A stretch of DNA of 64,000 bases from Pseudomonas frederiksbergensis (GCF_001952935.1 NZ_CP018319.1:2262501-2326500), one strand, 5' to 3'. Counted from the first letter of the stretch, positions 36,013-45,672 are shown. Notes: a model not told the origin generated them from the letters alone. Made by a program: numbers and translations.

Positions 36013-37140
36013 ATGATGCGACATCCACATGTCTGGATGGGCCTCCTGTTGTGGTCGATTTTCAGTCAGGCACAAGCGGCCTGGACTGTGAATATGGCGC
36101 CTGGAGCGACTGAAATCAGTCACGCAGTATTTGACCTGCACATGACCATTTTCTGGATCTGTGTAGTGATCGGCGTCATCGTCTTCGGCGCCATGTTCTG
36201 GTCGATGATTCTCCACCGCCGCTCGACCGGGCAGGTGGCCGCAAAATTTCATGAAAGCACCACCGTCGAAATCCTCTGGACCATCGTGCCCTTCCTGATC
36301 CTGGTGGCCATGGCGGTTCCCGCGACCGCAACCCTGATCAAGATGTACGACGCCAGTGAGCCGGATATCGATATCCAGGTCACCGGCTATCAGTGGAAGT
36401 GGCACTACAAATACCTGGGCCAGGATGTCGAGTTCTTCAGCAACCTGACCACGCCTGCCGATCAGATCAACAACAAGGAAGCCAAGAGCGAGCACTACTT
36501 GCTGGAGGTCGACAAGCCTTTGGTGCTGCCGATCGGCGCCAAGGTGCGCTTCCTGGTGACTTCCGCCGACGTCATCCACTCCTGGTGGGTGCCGGCCTTT
36601 GCCGTCAAGCGCGATGCGATTCCGGGGTTCGTCAACGAAGCCTGGACCCGCGTCGACAAACCCGGCCTCTACCGCGGTCAATGCGCCGAATTGTGCGGCA
36701 AGGACCACGGTTTCATGCCGATCGTAGTCGAGGTCAAGGAGAAGGCCGATTACGAAAAATGGCTGGCCGAACGCAAGGCTGAAGCCCTCCAACTCAAAGA
36801 GCTGACCAGCAAGGAATGGACCCTCGAGGAGCTCAAGGAGCGCGGCGACAAGGTCTATCACACCACCTGCGTCGCCTGTCACCAGGCCGAAGGTCAGGGC
36901 CTGCCGCCGATGTTCCCGGCGCTCAAGGGCTCGAAAATCGCTACCGGACCGATCAAGGATCACTTGGGCATTGTCTTCCACGGCAAGCCCGGAACCTCCA
37001 TGGCAGCGTTCGGCAAGCAGCTTTCGGAAGTCGATATCGCAGCGGTCGTGACCTACGAACGTAACGCCTGGGGCAACAATAAAGGCGACATGGTCACCCC
37101 TAAAGAAGTGCTGGAGCTGAAACAGGCGGAAAGCAAATGA
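36013..37140 (+). CDS. coxB: cytochrome c oxidase subunit II with fused cytochrome c domain
   Basis: 375 residues: signal peptide, two membrane helices, a cupredoxin domain with the CuA site (HSWWVPAF and CAELCGKDHGFMPI), and a C-terminal cytochrome c domain with CVACHQ and a later methionine (TSMAAF). The extra domain makes this a caa3-like oxidase able to take electrons without a separate cytochrome c. AAGGGGAA precedes the ATG. First gene of the cox operon. Confidence 0.96.
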   Translation: MMRHPHVWMGLLLWSIFSQAQAAWTVNMAPGATEISHAVFDLHMTIFWICVVIGVIVFGAMFWSMILHRRSTGQVAAKFHESTTVEILWTIVPFLILVAMAVPATATLIKMYDASEPDIDIQVTGYQWKWHYKYLGQDVEFFSNLTTPADQINNKEAKSEHYLLEVDKPLVLPIGAKVRFLVTSADVIHSWWVPAFAVKRDAIPGFVNEAWTRVDKPGLYRGQCAELCGKDHGFMPIVVEVKEKADYEKWLAERKAEALQLKELTSKEWTLEELKERGDKVYHTTCVACHQAEGQGLPPMFPALKGSKIATGPIKDHLGIVFHGKPGTSMAAFGKQLSEVDIAAVVTYERNAWGNNKGDMVTPKEVLELKQAESK

Positions 37141-37222
37141 CCCGGTCTATTGCGCACGTAAGCAACCCGTCGGGGCATCGCGCCCCGGCCTGCCCAGCCC
37201 ATCTGTTTGCAGGAGACAGGAC

Positions 37223-38815
37223 ATGACTGCTGTCGTCGATGACCATGTTCATACCGGCACCGCCCACGCCCACGGCCCAGCCAAAGGCCTGATGCGCTGG
37301 GTGCTGACCACCAACCACAAGGATATCGGCACGCTGTACCTGTGGTTCGCGTTCTCCATGTTCCTGCTGGGCGGCTCGTTCGCGATGGTGATTCGTGCCG
37401 AGTTGTTCCAGCCGGGACTGCAAATCGTCCAGCCGGAATTCTTCAACCAGATGACCACCATGCACGGTCTGGTGATGGTCTTCGGTGCGGTGATGCCGGC
37501 CTTCGTCGGCCTCGCCAACTGGATGATCCCGTTGATGATCGGCGCGCCGGACATGGCCCTGCCACGGATGAACAACTTCAGCTTCTGGCTATTGCCGGCG
37601 GCGTTCATCCTGCTGGTATCGACCCTGTTCACCCCCGGCGGCGGACCGAACTTCGGCTGGACGTTCTACGCCCCGCTGTCGACGACCTACGCACCGGAAA
37701 GCGTGACCTTCTTCATCTTCGCCATCCACTTGATGGGGATCAGTTCGATCATGGGCGCGATCAACGTGATCGCCACCATCCTCAACCTGCGCGCCCCCGG
37801 CATGACGTTGATGAAAATGCCGCTGTTCGTCTGGACCTGGCTGATTACCGCGTTCCTGCTGATCGCGGTGATGCCGGTACTGGCCGGCTGCGTGACGATG
37901 ATGCTGATGGACATCCACTTCGGCACCAGTTTCTTCAGTGCCGCCGGTGGTGGTGACCCGGTGTTGTTCCAGCACGTGTTCTGGTTCTTCGGTCACCCCG
38001 AGGTGTACATCATGATCCTGCCGGCCTTCGGTGCCGTCAGCTCGATCATTCCGGCCTTCTCACGCAAGCCGCTGTTCGGCTACACCTCGATGGTCTATGC
38101 GACGGCGAGTATCGCGTTCCTGTCGTTCATCGTCTGGGCGCACCACATGTTCGTGGTCGGCATTCCGTTGGTGGGGGAGTTGTTCTTCATGTACGCCACA
38201 TTGCTGATCGCGGTGCCGACCGGCGTGAAGGTGTTCAACTGGGCCAGCACCATGTGGCAAGGCTCGCTGACCTTCGAGACACCGATGCTGTTTGCGGTGG
38301 CATTCGTGATCCTGTTTTCCATCGGCGGTTTCTCCGGGCTGATGCTGGCCATCGCCCCGGCGGACTTCCAGTACCAGGACACCTACTTTGTGGTCGCGCA
38401 CTTCCATTACGTGCTGGTACCGGGGGCGATCTTCGGGATCTTCGCCTCGGCCTACTACTGGCTGCCGAAATGGACCGGCCACATGTACGACGAAACCCTC
38501 GGCAAGCTGCACTTCTGGCTCTCGTTCATCGGCATGAACCTGGCGTTCTTCCCGATGCACTTCGTGGGGCTGGCGGGCATGCCACGGCGGATTCCCGACT
38601 ACAACCTGCAGTTCGCCGACTTCAACATGGTCTCGTCGATCGGTGCGTTCATGTTCGGCGCCACGCAGATCTTCTTCCTGTTCATCGTGATCAAGACCAT
38701 CCGTGGTGGCGAGCCGGCACCGGCCAAGCCGTGGGATGGAGCAGAAGGCCTGGAATGGAGCATTCCGTCGCCGGCGCCGTATCACACCTTCACCACGCCG
38801 CCGGAAGTGAAATGA
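37223..38815 (+). CDS. coxA: cytochrome c oxidase subunit I
   Basis: 530 residues with twelve membrane helices. Heme/CuB ligands are visible: TTMHGLVMVFG (low-spin heme a His), WFFGHPEVYIMILPAFG (CuB His and the cross-linked Tyr), WAHHMF (two CuB His) and VVAHFHYVLVPG (heme a3 and heme a His). It reduces O2 to water and pumps protons. AGGAG precedes the ATG. Confidence 0.97.
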   Translation: MTAVVDDHVHTGTAHAHGPAKGLMRWVLTTNHKDIGTLYLWFAFSMFLLGGSFAMVIRAELFQPGLQIVQPEFFNQMTTMHGLVMVFGAVMPAFVGLANWMIPLMIGAPDMALPRMNNFSFWLLPAAFILLVSTLFTPGGGPNFGWTFYAPLSTTYAPESVTFFIFAIHLMGISSIMGAINVIATILNLRAPGMTLMKMPLFVWTWLITAFLLIAVMPVLAGCVTMMLMDIHFGTSFFSAAGGGDPVLFQHVFWFFGHPEVYIMILPAFGAVSSIIPAFSRKPLFGYTSMVYATASIAFLSFIVWAHHMFVVGIPLVGELFFMYATLLIAVPTGVKVFNWASTMWQGSLTFETPMLFAVAFVILFSIGGFSGLMLAIAPADFQYQDTYFVVAHFHYVLVPGAIFGIFASAYYWLPKWTGHMYDETLGKLHFWLSFIGMNLAFFPMHFVGLAGMPRRIPDYNLQFADFNMVSSIGAFMFGATQIFFLFIVIKTIRGGEPAPAKPWDGAEGLEWSIPSPAPYHTFTTPPEVK

Positions 38816-38844
38816 ACACTGCGACCTTTGTGGGGGCGAGCCTG

Positions 38845-38939
38845 TGTGGCGAGGGAGCTTGCTCCCGCTGGGTCGCGAAGCGGCCCCAAAAGGTTTGCGT
38901 CTGCTTCGCAGCCGAGCGGGAGCAAGCTCCCTCGCCACA
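38845..38939. repeat. REP pair (REPIN), family A, inside the cox operon
   Basis: TGTGGCGAGGGAGCTTGCTC and its complement face each other around a 50-base centre. It lies between coxA and the CtaG gene, which are otherwise one operon. A degenerate family-B-like half (TGTGGGGGCGAGCCTG) sits just upstream near 38829. The structured RNA could change the ratio of upstream to downstream message. Confidence 0.92.
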
Positions 38940-38980
38940 AAGGGCAGCTCCCATAGGGTTCTCTGCGGAGGTTAGAAGCG

Positions 38981-39538
38981 ATGGCTGACTCTATTTCTTT
39001 GAAGAAACTGGTCACGCGCCTGTTGCTGGTGGTGGTGGCGATGTTTGTCTTCGGGTTTGCCCTGGTGCCGATCTATGACGTTATGTGCAAGGCGTTCGGC
39101 ATCAACGGCAAGACCGGCGGGCAGTACGAGGGCGAGCAAACGGTCGACACCTCGCGGCAGGTTCGCGTGCAGTTTCTGTCGACCAATTCCGCCGACATGT
39201 CTTGGGATTTCTACCCCAAGAGCGATGAGCTGACGGCGAATCCGGGGGCGGTGAACGAGATGATCTTCATCGCGCACAACCCGACCGATCAGCCGATGAG
39301 CGCCCAGGCGGTTCCGAGCATCGCGCCCAGCGCCGCGGCGGCGTATTTCCACAAGACCGAATGTTTCTGCTTTACCCAGCAAGTGCTGCAGCCCGGTCAA
39401 CGGATCGAGATGCCGGTACGTTTCATCGTTGACCGTGACATGCCCAAGGATGTGAAGCACCTGACGCTTTCCTACACGCTGTTCGATATCACCGCACGTC
39501 ATCCGCCCGCAGCTGTTGCTGCAAACACTGGTGGCTAG
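38981..39538 (+). CDS. ctaG: cytochrome c oxidase assembly protein CtaG/Cox11
   Basis: 185 residues with one N-terminal membrane helix and a periplasmic immunoglobulin-like domain. The copper-binding motif is ECFCFTQQVLQPGQ (CFC), with a further cysteine in YDVMCKAFG near the membrane. It delivers copper to CuB of subunit I. GGAGG is upstream of the ATG. Confidence 0.95.
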   Translation: MADSISLKKLVTRLLLVVVAMFVFGFALVPIYDVMCKAFGINGKTGGQYEGEQTVDTSRQVRVQFLSTNSADMSWDFYPKSDELTANPGAVNEMIFIAHNPTDQPMSAQAVPSIAPSAAAAYFHKTECFCFTQQVLQPGQRIEMPVRFIVDRDMPKDVKHLTLSYTLFDITARHPPAAVAANTGG

Positions 39539-39571
39539 GCGTTAAAGCGTGCCCGATAAGGAGAACAATAA

Positions 39572-40459
39572 ATGGCAACTCATGAGCATTATTACGTTCC
39601 GGCACAGAGCAAATGGCCGATCATTGCCACGATCGGAATGTTCGTCACCGTGTTCGGCCTGGCCACCTGGTTCAACGACCTGAAGGCGGCGCGGCCGGAG
39701 TCCCACGGCCCGCTGATCTTTTTCGTCGGTGGCCTGCTGCTGGCGTACATGCTGTTCGGCTGGTTCGGTACGGTCATCAAGGAAAGCCGCCAGGGGTTGT
39801 ACAGCGCACAGATGGATCGCTCGTTCCGCTGGGGCATGAGCTGGTTCATCTTCTCGGAGGTGATGTTCTTCATCGCGTTCTTCGGCGCGCTGTTTTATGT
39901 CAGAGCCATTTCCGGCCCGGCGCTCGGGGGTGAAGGGGCCAAAGGCCTCGCTCATATGCTCTGGCCTAATTTTGAGTTCGTCTGGCCGTTGCTGAACAAC
40001 CCTGATTCGAAACTGTTTCCGCCGCCCAAGGACGTCATCAGTCCCTGGGGCCTGCCGTTGCTCAACACCGTCTTGCTGGTGAGTTCCAGCGTCACCGTGA
40101 CCATCGCTCACCACGCTTTGAAAAAGGGCCATCGCGGCGCGCTGAAAATCTGGCTGGCGCTCACCGTGCTACTGGGCTGCGCGTTCCTTGGTTTCCAGGC
40201 CGAAGAATACATACACGCGTACCACGAACTGGGCCTGACGCTCGGTTCGGGCATCTACGGCGCGACCTTCTTCATGCTCACCGGTTTCCACGGCGCCCAC
40301 GTGACCATCGGCACCATCATCCTGTTCGTGATGTTGATGCGGGTCATGCGCGGGCACTTCGATGCCGATCATCAGTTCGCGTTTGAAGCGGCGAGTTGGT
40401 ACTGGCACTTCGTGGACGTGGTGTGGATCGGTCTTTTCGTTTTCGTCTACGTGCTCTGA
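39572..40459 (+). CDS. coxC: cytochrome c oxidase subunit III
   Basis: 295 residues, seven membrane helices, with the family stretches RWGMSWFIFSEVMFFIAFFG and FMLTGFHGAHVTIGTIIL, ending in YWHFVDVVWIGLFVFVYVL. AAGGAGAA precedes the ATG. Subunit III stabilises the core and its proton uptake. Confidence 0.96.
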   Translation: MATHEHYYVPAQSKWPIIATIGMFVTVFGLATWFNDLKAARPESHGPLIFFVGGLLLAYMLFGWFGTVIKESRQGLYSAQMDRSFRWGMSWFIFSEVMFFIAFFGALFYVRAISGPALGGEGAKGLAHMLWPNFEFVWPLLNNPDSKLFPPPKDVISPWGLPLLNTVLLVSSSVTVTIAHHALKKGHRGALKIWLALTVLLGCAFLGFQAEEYIHAYHELGLTLGSGIYGATFFMLTGFHGAHVTIGTIILFVMLMRVMRGHFDADHQFAFEAASWYWHFVDVVWIGLFVFVYVL

Positions 40460-40462
40460 GGG

Positions 40463-40666
40463 TTACCAAGGTACGTGCGACACCAGTTGGCCGCTGAAAA
40501 AACCCCAGGCAATCAAGCCGACGGTTATGGCGGCCAGCGTGACACGAACACTCAAGGCAATGACGAGGCGGTTCGAGCTGCTGTCGTCCTTGACCAGAAA
40601 AAACAGGCCGCTGAACAGGCTGACAACCGTGGCAATCAGCATCAGGACGATGGCTGCTTTGAGCAT
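40463..40666 (-). CDS. twin-transmembrane protein, DUF2909
   Basis: 67 residues with two membrane helices (AIVLMLIATVVSLFSGLFFLV and VTLAAITVGLIAWGFFSGQL) and a short charged loop KDDSSSN. It is on the opposite strand to all other genes of the cox operon, 3 bases from the coxC stop, and corresponds to PA0109 in P. aeruginosa. Role unknown; conservation of this place points to the oxidase. Confidence 0.85.
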   Translation of the reverse strand: MLKAAIVLMLIATVVSLFSGLFFLVKDDSSSNRLVIALSVRVTLAAITVGLIAWGFFSGQLVSHVPW

Positions 40667-40736
40667 GGTGAGACTCCGGGGGAAAGGCGATGCACTTGAG
40701 TATAGCTATCGCGACTACTGACTTTCTGGCGACGCC

Positions 40737-41477
40737 ATGAAGCGTTTCCGGCCGGGCATCGTGCCGACCCTGGTGGTCGCGGTGTTGTTGCCCATGCTGG
40801 TGTCACTCGGGTTCTGGCAATTGAGCCGGGGCGCAGAGAAAAGTGCGCTGCTGCAAAGCTACGCCGAGCGCCGCGCCGCCGAACCGATGGCCAGCACCGA
40901 GTTGCAACACACCGCAGATCCGGCCTTTCGCCGGGTTCACCTGCACGGCCAGTTCGATGCCGCCCACAGCCTGTTGCTGGATAACCGTCAGCGCGACGGC
41001 AAGGTTGGCGTCGAACTGCTGCAGCCGTTTCAGGATCAGGCGACCGGGCTTTGGCTGCTGGTCAATCGCGGCTGGCTGCCGTGGCCGGATCGCCGCATCC
41101 CACCGCAATTCACCACGCCGACTCAGGCCTTGAGTCTCGTTGCCTGGGTCTATATCGCCCCTGGCGCTACCTTCCAGTTGCACGCCGACCCGAACACCAC
41201 GACCTGGCCACAACTGATCACCGCAGTCGAACCGGCCAGGCTCTGGACGGCGCTGGATCGTGAAGGTTTTGCCTACGAATTACGCGCAGAAAGCGCTCCC
41301 GCGACTTACCAGGCTGACTGGCCGGTAGTCGCCATGGGACCGGAAAAACACCTGGCTTATGCCGTGCAGTGGTTCGCCATGTCGATCGCCCTGTTCGGCC
41401 TCTATCTCTATCTCGGCTGGCACAACGCAAAGGAGAAACACCATGGGAGCGGCCATGAATCCACCCAGCATGTCTGA
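40737..41477 (+). CDS. SURF1-family cytochrome oxidase assembly protein
   Basis: 246 residues with one membrane helix at each end (PTLVVAVLLPMLVSLGFWQL; YAVQWFAMSIALFGLYLYLG) and a periplasmic middle containing the family words HGQFDAAHSLLLDNRQRDGK and VNRGWLPWPD. Surf1 proteins help insert heme A into subunit I. The 3' end overlaps the next gene by 35 bases. Confidence 0.92.
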   Translation: MKRFRPGIVPTLVVAVLLPMLVSLGFWQLSRGAEKSALLQSYAERRAAEPMASTELQHTADPAFRRVHLHGQFDAAHSLLLDNRQRDGKVGVELLQPFQDQATGLWLLVNRGWLPWPDRRIPPQFTTPTQALSLVAWVYIAPGATFQLHADPNTTTWPQLITAVEPARLWTALDREGFAYELRAESAPATYQADWPVVAMGPEKHLAYAVQWFAMSIALFGLYLYLGWHNAKEKHHGSGHESTQHV

Positions 41478-42036
41478 AGCGAAAGCGCCGGTGAGTCGGC
41501 GCAAGGGGCGATTGCAGTTGCTGCTGATCCTGCTTGGGGTGATCGGTCCGATGATCCTCGCCACCGGCATGTACAAATTGCAGTTCTGGGTACCGGAAGG
41601 TCGCAGCTATCACGGCGAACTGATCGGCAACGGCCAGACCCGCGCCGACCTCGGCGTGCAGGCGCAGGAGGATCGTTGGCAGATACTGGTGACCGCGCCC
41701 AAGGAGTGCTCGGTGGACTGCCAGCAACTGGTGTACCTGGCGCGACAGATCCAGATCGGCCTCGGCCGTGATGCCGGGCGCGCCAGTCATGCCTTGGCCA
41801 TGGCACAACCGCTGAGCAGCGAGTACGACGCCAAGCTGACGCGCGAGTATCCTCAATTGCAGCGCTATCCACTGAGCCTGACCGAGTTCCACAAAACTGC
41901 CGGCGACAAAGCTGTGCCGCAGCTGTGGATCATCGACCCTCACGGCAATCTGGTGCTGCGCTACGACCCGACGGTGAAAGGCAAGGATCTGCTCAACGAC
42001 CTGCGCCATTTGCTGAAACTGTCGAACATCGGATAA
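41443..42036 (+). CDS. membrane-anchored thioredoxin-like protein of the cox operon
   Basis: 197 residues from ATG 41443 (AAGGAG 7 bases before it). One N-terminal membrane helix (LQLLLILLGVIGPMILATGM) and a periplasmic domain ending LWIIDPHGNLVLRYDPTVKG, like the C-terminal half of Sco proteins. The copper cysteine pair of Sco is not present: only CSVDCQQ (CxxxC) occurs around residues 88-92. It corresponds to PA0111. A copper or thiol role is an inference from fold and context. Confidence 0.82.
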   Translation: MGAAMNPPSMSEAKAPVSRRKGRLQLLLILLGVIGPMILATGMYKLQFWVPEGRSYHGELIGNGQTRADLGVQAQEDRWQILVTAPKECSVDCQQLVYLARQIQIGLGRDAGRASHALAMAQPLSSEYDAKLTREYPQLQRYPLSLTEFHKTAGDKAVPQLWIIDPHGNLVLRYDPTVKGKDLLNDLRHLLKLSNIG

Positions 42037-42046
42037 GGGCATCGTC

Positions 42047-43126
42047 ATGGCCAAACCTGGATTTCGCCTCGCGCTGTTTGCCACCTTGCTGGCACTGATT
42101 GTGGTGTTGCTCGGGGCCTACACCCGCCTGACCCACGCAGGCCTCGGCTGCCCGGACTGGCCGGGTTGCTATGGCTTTATCAGCGTGCCGCAAAGCGAAG
42201 TTCAATTGGCCCATGCCGAACTACATTTTCCCGACGCTCCCGTGGAAGCCCATAAGGGCTGGAACGAGATGGTTCACCGCTACTTCGCCGGCACGTTGGG
42301 GCTTCTGATCTCGGTATTGGCTGGCCGCGCCTGGGTTCATCGTCGTCACCCGGGGCAGCCGGTGAAGTTGCCGTTGTTTCTGCTGGCGGTGGTGATTGCC
42401 CAAGCGGCATTCGGCATGTGGACGGTGACGCTCAAGCTCTGGCCGCAAGTGGTCACCGGGCATTTGCTCGGCGGCTTTGCGACGTTGAGCCTGTTGTTTT
42501 TGCTGACGTTGCGCCTGTCCGGCGTACTGCCAGCGCTGACCGTGCCCCGACGTTTGCAGTACTGGGCGACTGCCGGGTTGCTGCTGGTGATCCTGCAAAT
42601 TGCCTTGGGTGGCTGGGTCAGTTCCAACTACGCGGCGGTGGCCTGTATCGACTTCCCGACCTGTCATGGGCAATGGCTGCCGCCCGCAGACTTCGCCAAC
42701 GGCTTTCATCTGAGTCAACACATCGGTCCCAATTACCTCGGCGGGCAACTGGACAGCGATGCGCGTACGGCGATTCATCTGACTCACCGCATCGGCGCCG
42801 TGTTAGTGACGCTGGTGCTGCTGGGGCTGGCCTGGCAACTGAAAGTCGTCGGCATGACGCGGTTGGCCGGGCTGGTGCTGATCGCCCTCGCGGCACAAAT
42901 CACCCTTGGCATCAGCAACGTGCTGTTTCACCTGCCGCTGCCAGTGGCCGTCGCGCATAACGCGGGCGGCGCGGCACTGTTGCTGACGATGGTGCTGGTC
43001 AATTATCACGCGCGAACCAGTCTGGTTCGGGTCAAGCAGCAACCCCCTGCACGCTGGCGGTTCAGCCCGCGCAAACACTCAGCCGGGCCCATAACAATAA
43101 AAGGAGAGATGCCATGGCGACTCTGA
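42047..43126 (+). CDS. ctaA: heme A synthase (COX15/CtaA)
   Basis: 359 residues, eight membrane helices. Heme-binding histidines lie in [38 protein letters not shown] and [10 protein letters not shown]; periplasmic cysteines in [14 protein letters not shown]. It oxidises the C8 methyl of heme O to make heme A for subunit I. It overlaps ctaB by 13 bases. Confidence 0.95.
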   Translation: MAKPGFRLALFATLLALIVVLLGAYTRLTHAGLGCPDWPGCYGFISVPQSEVQLAHAELHFPDAPVEAHKGWNEMVHRYFAGTLGLLISVLAGRAWVHRRHPGQPVKLPLFLLAVVIAQAAFGMWTVTLKLWPQVVTGHLLGGFATLSLLFLLTLRLSGVLPALTVPRRLQYWATAGLLLVILQIALGGWVSSNYAAVACIDFPTCHGQWLPPADFANGFHLSQHIGPNYLGGQLDSDARTAIHLTHRIGAVLVTLVLLGLAWQLKVVGMTRLAGLVLIALAAQITLGISNVLFHLPLPVAVAHNAGGAALLLTMVLVNYHARTSLVRVKQQPPARWRFSPRKHSAGPITIKGEMPWRL

Positions 43127-44013
43127 TCGGCGCACGTCACAGTCAGGCGATCTGGCGTGACTATCTGGAGCTGACCAAGCCGAAAGTGGTGGTGCTGATG
43201 CTCATCACCTCGCTGGTCGGCATGTTCCTCGCGACTCGCGCCGGGGTGCCGTGGACGGTGCTGGTGTTCGGCAATCTGGGGATCGCGCTGTGTGCCGGTG
43301 GTGCAGCGGCGGTCAACCATGTGGTGGACCGGCGCATCGATGCAGTCATGGCCCGCACGCACAAACGTCCCCTGGCCGAGGGCCGGGTGTCGCCAGCGGC
43401 CGCGCTGACGTTTGCCTTGGTATTGGCGGTGCTTGGGCAAGCCGTACTGCTGATCTTCACCAATCCGCTGACGGCGTGGCTGACCCTGGCCTCGCTGCTC
43501 GGCTATGCGGTGGTCTACACCGGTTTCCTGAAACGCGCGACGCCGCAAAACATCGTCATCGGAGGTTTGGCCGGCGCCGCCCCGCCGCTGCTCGGCTGGA
43601 CCGCCGCCACCGGCCACGTCAGCGCCGAACCACTGTTACTGGTGCTGATCATCTTCGCCTGGACACCGCCGCACTTCTGGGCCCTGGCCATTCACCGCAA
43701 AGAGGAATACGCCAAGGCCGACATCCCGATGCTGCCGGTGACCCATGGCGAGCACTACACCAAGGTCCACATCCTGCTTTATACCTTCGCGCTGCTGGCC
43801 GTGAGCTTGATGCCGTACGTGATCCACATGAGCGGCGTGCTCTACCTGATTTGCGCGCTGGGACTGGGCGCGAGGTTTCTGCAATGGGCCGTGGTGCTGT
43901 ACCGTGGCACTCGGCCGCACGCGGCGATCAACACCTTCAAGTACTCTATTTACTACTTGTTCCTGCTGTTTATCGCGCTGCTCGTAGACCACTACTTACT
44001 GTTGAACCTATGA
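43114..44013 (+). CDS. ctaB: protoheme IX farnesyltransferase (heme O synthase)
   Basis: 299 residues of the UbiA family. The prenyl-diphosphate motifs are [20 protein letters not shown] (NxxxDxxxD) and [20 protein letters not shown]. It adds farnesyl to heme B to make heme O, the substrate of CtaA. AAAGGAGAG precedes the ATG. It ends with ATGA, overlapping the Sco gene. Pseudomonads often have a second copy (cyoE) elsewhere. Confidence 0.95.
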   Translation: MATLIGARHSQAIWRDYLELTKPKVVVLMLITSLVGMFLATRAGVPWTVLVFGNLGIALCAGGAAAVNHVVDRRIDAVMARTHKRPLAEGRVSPAAALTFALVLAVLGQAVLLIFTNPLTAWLTLASLLGYAVVYTGFLKRATPQNIVIGGLAGAAPPLLGWTAATGHVSAEPLLLVLIIFAWTPPHFWALAIHRKEEYAKADIPMLPVTHGEHYTKVHILLYTFALLAVSLMPYVIHMSGVLYLICALGLGARFLQWAVVLYRGTRPHAAINTFKYSIYYLFLLFIALLVDHYLLLNL

Positions 44014-44645
44014 CTCGAACCCAGAAAACCGTCTTCATCCTCGTCGCCCTGATCGCGCTGGTCCTGGGCCTGACCATCAACAAAGTGCTGTCCGGCAAAG
44101 GCGAGGGCGATCCGACGGCCCTGATCGATGCCGGGATCATTCTGCTACCGCAAAGCCGCAACCTGCCGACCGTCACCATGACCGATCAAAACGGCAAGCC
44201 AGTGGCGGTCAACGAGCTGAAAGACAAATGGTCGCTGCTGTTCTTCGGCTACACCTTCTGCCCCGACATCTGCCCGACCACCCTCGCCCAACTGCGTCAG
44301 ATCAAAAGCGAGCTGCCGCCAGAGGCTGTGGCCAAGTTGCAGATCATTCTGGTCAGCGTCGACCCGAATCGCGACACGCCCCAGCAGCTCAAGCAGTACC
44401 TGGGCTACTTCGATCCACAGTTCCAGGGGCTGACGGCTTCGTCGGTGGAAGACATCCAGAAACTGGCCAACGCGGTGAGCATTCCGTTCATTCCGGCGGA
44501 CACCAGCAAGCCGAACTACACCGTCGATCACAGCGGCAACCTGGCGGTGATCGGGCCGGACGGGACGCAGCGTGGGTTCATTCGGGCGCCGTTGAACAAC
44601 GTGAAACTGGTAGAGCAGTTGCCGGTGATGCTCAAGCGCGAGTAA
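44010..44645 (+). CDS. SCO1/SenC-family copper chaperone
   Basis: 211 residues from ATG 44010, overlapping ctaB by 4 bases (the frame is open far upstream but there reads ctaB out of frame). N-terminal membrane helix, then a thioredoxin-like domain with the copper site [13 protein letters not shown] (CxxxC) and the distal His in [16 protein letters not shown]. It matures CuA of subunit II. Last gene of the cox operon; a REP pair follows. Confidence 0.94.
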   Translation: MTRTQKTVFILVALIALVLGLTINKVLSGKGEGDPTALIDAGIILLPQSRNLPTVTMTDQNGKPVAVNELKDKWSLLFFGYTFCPDICPTTLAQLRQIKSELPPEAVAKLQIILVSVDPNRDTPQQLKQYLGYFDPQFQGLTASSVEDIQKLANAVSIPFIPADTSKPNYTVDHSGNLAVIGPDGTQRGFIRAPLNNVKLVEQLPVMLKRE

Positions 44646-44660
44646 CCAACACAAATACCC

Positions 44661-44750
44661 TGTGGGAGCGGGCTTGCTCGCGAAGAGGCCATAACATCCA
44701 ACATCAGTGTTGACTGTTGCATCGCTTTCGCGAGCAAGCCCGCTCCCACA
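44661..44750. repeat. REP pair (REPIN), family B
   Basis: Ends TGTGGGAGCGGGCTTGCTCG and complement, central CAACAT-CA-GTGTTG. Same size (90 bases) and layout as 34879-34968, with base-pair-preserving changes in the centre. It lies between two convergent operons. Confidence 0.93.
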
Positions 44751-44769
44751 GGTACGGTGTTTCAGGCAT

Positions 44770-44804
44770 AAAAAATGGGGCGCATTCAATGCGCCCCATT
44801 TTTC
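44770..44804. terminator. terminator between cox and met operons
   Basis: TGGGGCGCATT / AATGCGCCCCA arms (44776-44798) with a very short loop, flanked by five A and five T, so it can stop both the metNIQ message and read-through from the cox operon. Confidence 0.92.
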
Positions 44805-44818
44805 GTTACCGCAACAGA

Positions 44819-45592
44819 TCAGAACGCCGGCACTACCGCGCCTTTGTACTTCTCGAGGATGAAGGCTTTCACTTCCGGGCTGTGCAAGGCAGCAATCAGT
44901 TTCTGCATCGCGGCGCTGTCCTTGTCGTCCGGACGGGCAACGAGGATGTTCACGTAAGGCGAGTCGCTGCCTTCGATGACCAGCGCGTCCTTGGACGGAT
45001 CAAGCTTGGCTTCCAGCGCGTAGTTGGTGTTGATCAGTGCCAGGTCGACCTGGGTCAGCACGCGCGGAATGGTCGCGGCTTCCAGTTCACGGAATTTCAG
45101 GTCCTTGGTGTTCTCGGTGATGTCCTTGACGGTCGCGAGGATGTTGTTCGAATCCTTCAACTTGATCAGGCCAGCCTTCGCCAGCAGCAACAGCGCACGG
45201 CCGCCGTTGGTGGCGTCGTTCGGGATCACCACGTTGGCGCCGCCTGGCAGCTCGGTCAGCGCTTTGTGCTTGCTGGAGTAAGCGCCCAGCGGTTCCAGGT
45301 GCACACCGGCAACGGCCACCAGGTTGGTGCCTTTGGCCTTGTTGAATTCATCGAGGTACGGCTGGTGCTGGAAGAAGTTGGCGTCCAGACGTTTTTCCGC
45401 CACCTGCACGTTCGGCTGGATGTAGTCGGTGAAGACTTTGACCTTCAGGTCCACGCCTTCCTTGGCCAGGGCCGGTTTCACGAATTCGAGGATTTCTGCG
45501 TGCGGGACCGGGGTGGCCGCGACGGTCAGGGTATCGGCAGCGTGAGCGGAAAAGGCTGCAACGGCAGCAAACGCGACGAGTAGTTTTTTCAT
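44819..45592 (-). CDS. metQ: methionine ABC transporter substrate-binding protein
   Basis: 257 residues, NlpA family: TLTVAATPVPHAEILEFVKP, FTDYIQPNVQVAEKRLDANF, FQHQPYLDEFNKAKGTNLVA. It has a normal signal peptide (AFSAHA-A) without a lipobox cysteine, so it should be free in the periplasm, unlike E. coli MetQ. It binds D/L-methionine or related sulfur compounds. Last gene of metNIQ. Confidence 0.93.
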   Translation of the reverse strand: MKKLLVAFAAVAAFSAHAADTLTVAATPVPHAEILEFVKPALAKEGVDLKVKVFTDYIQPNVQVAEKRLDANFFQHQPYLDEFNKAKGTNLVAVAGVHLEPLGAYSSKHKALTELPGGANVVIPNDATNGGRALLLLAKAGLIKLKDSNNILATVKDITENTKDLKFRELEAATIPRVLTQVDLALINTNYALEAKLDPSKDALVIEGSDSPYVNILVARPDDKDSAAMQKLIAALHSPEVKAFILEKYKGAVVPAF

Positions 45593-45672
45593 TCAGCTAA
45601 CTCCTTTTGAGGCGCCTGAAATTCGGCGCCTGCCAGCGAATGGCCGGCTCAATTGTTATTTACGAGAACTGT

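Noticed and set aside
43251..44009. N-terminal extension of the Sco gene through ctaB
   Set aside because: It reads ctaB out of frame; the true start at 44010 overlaps the ctaB stop and gives the membrane anchor.
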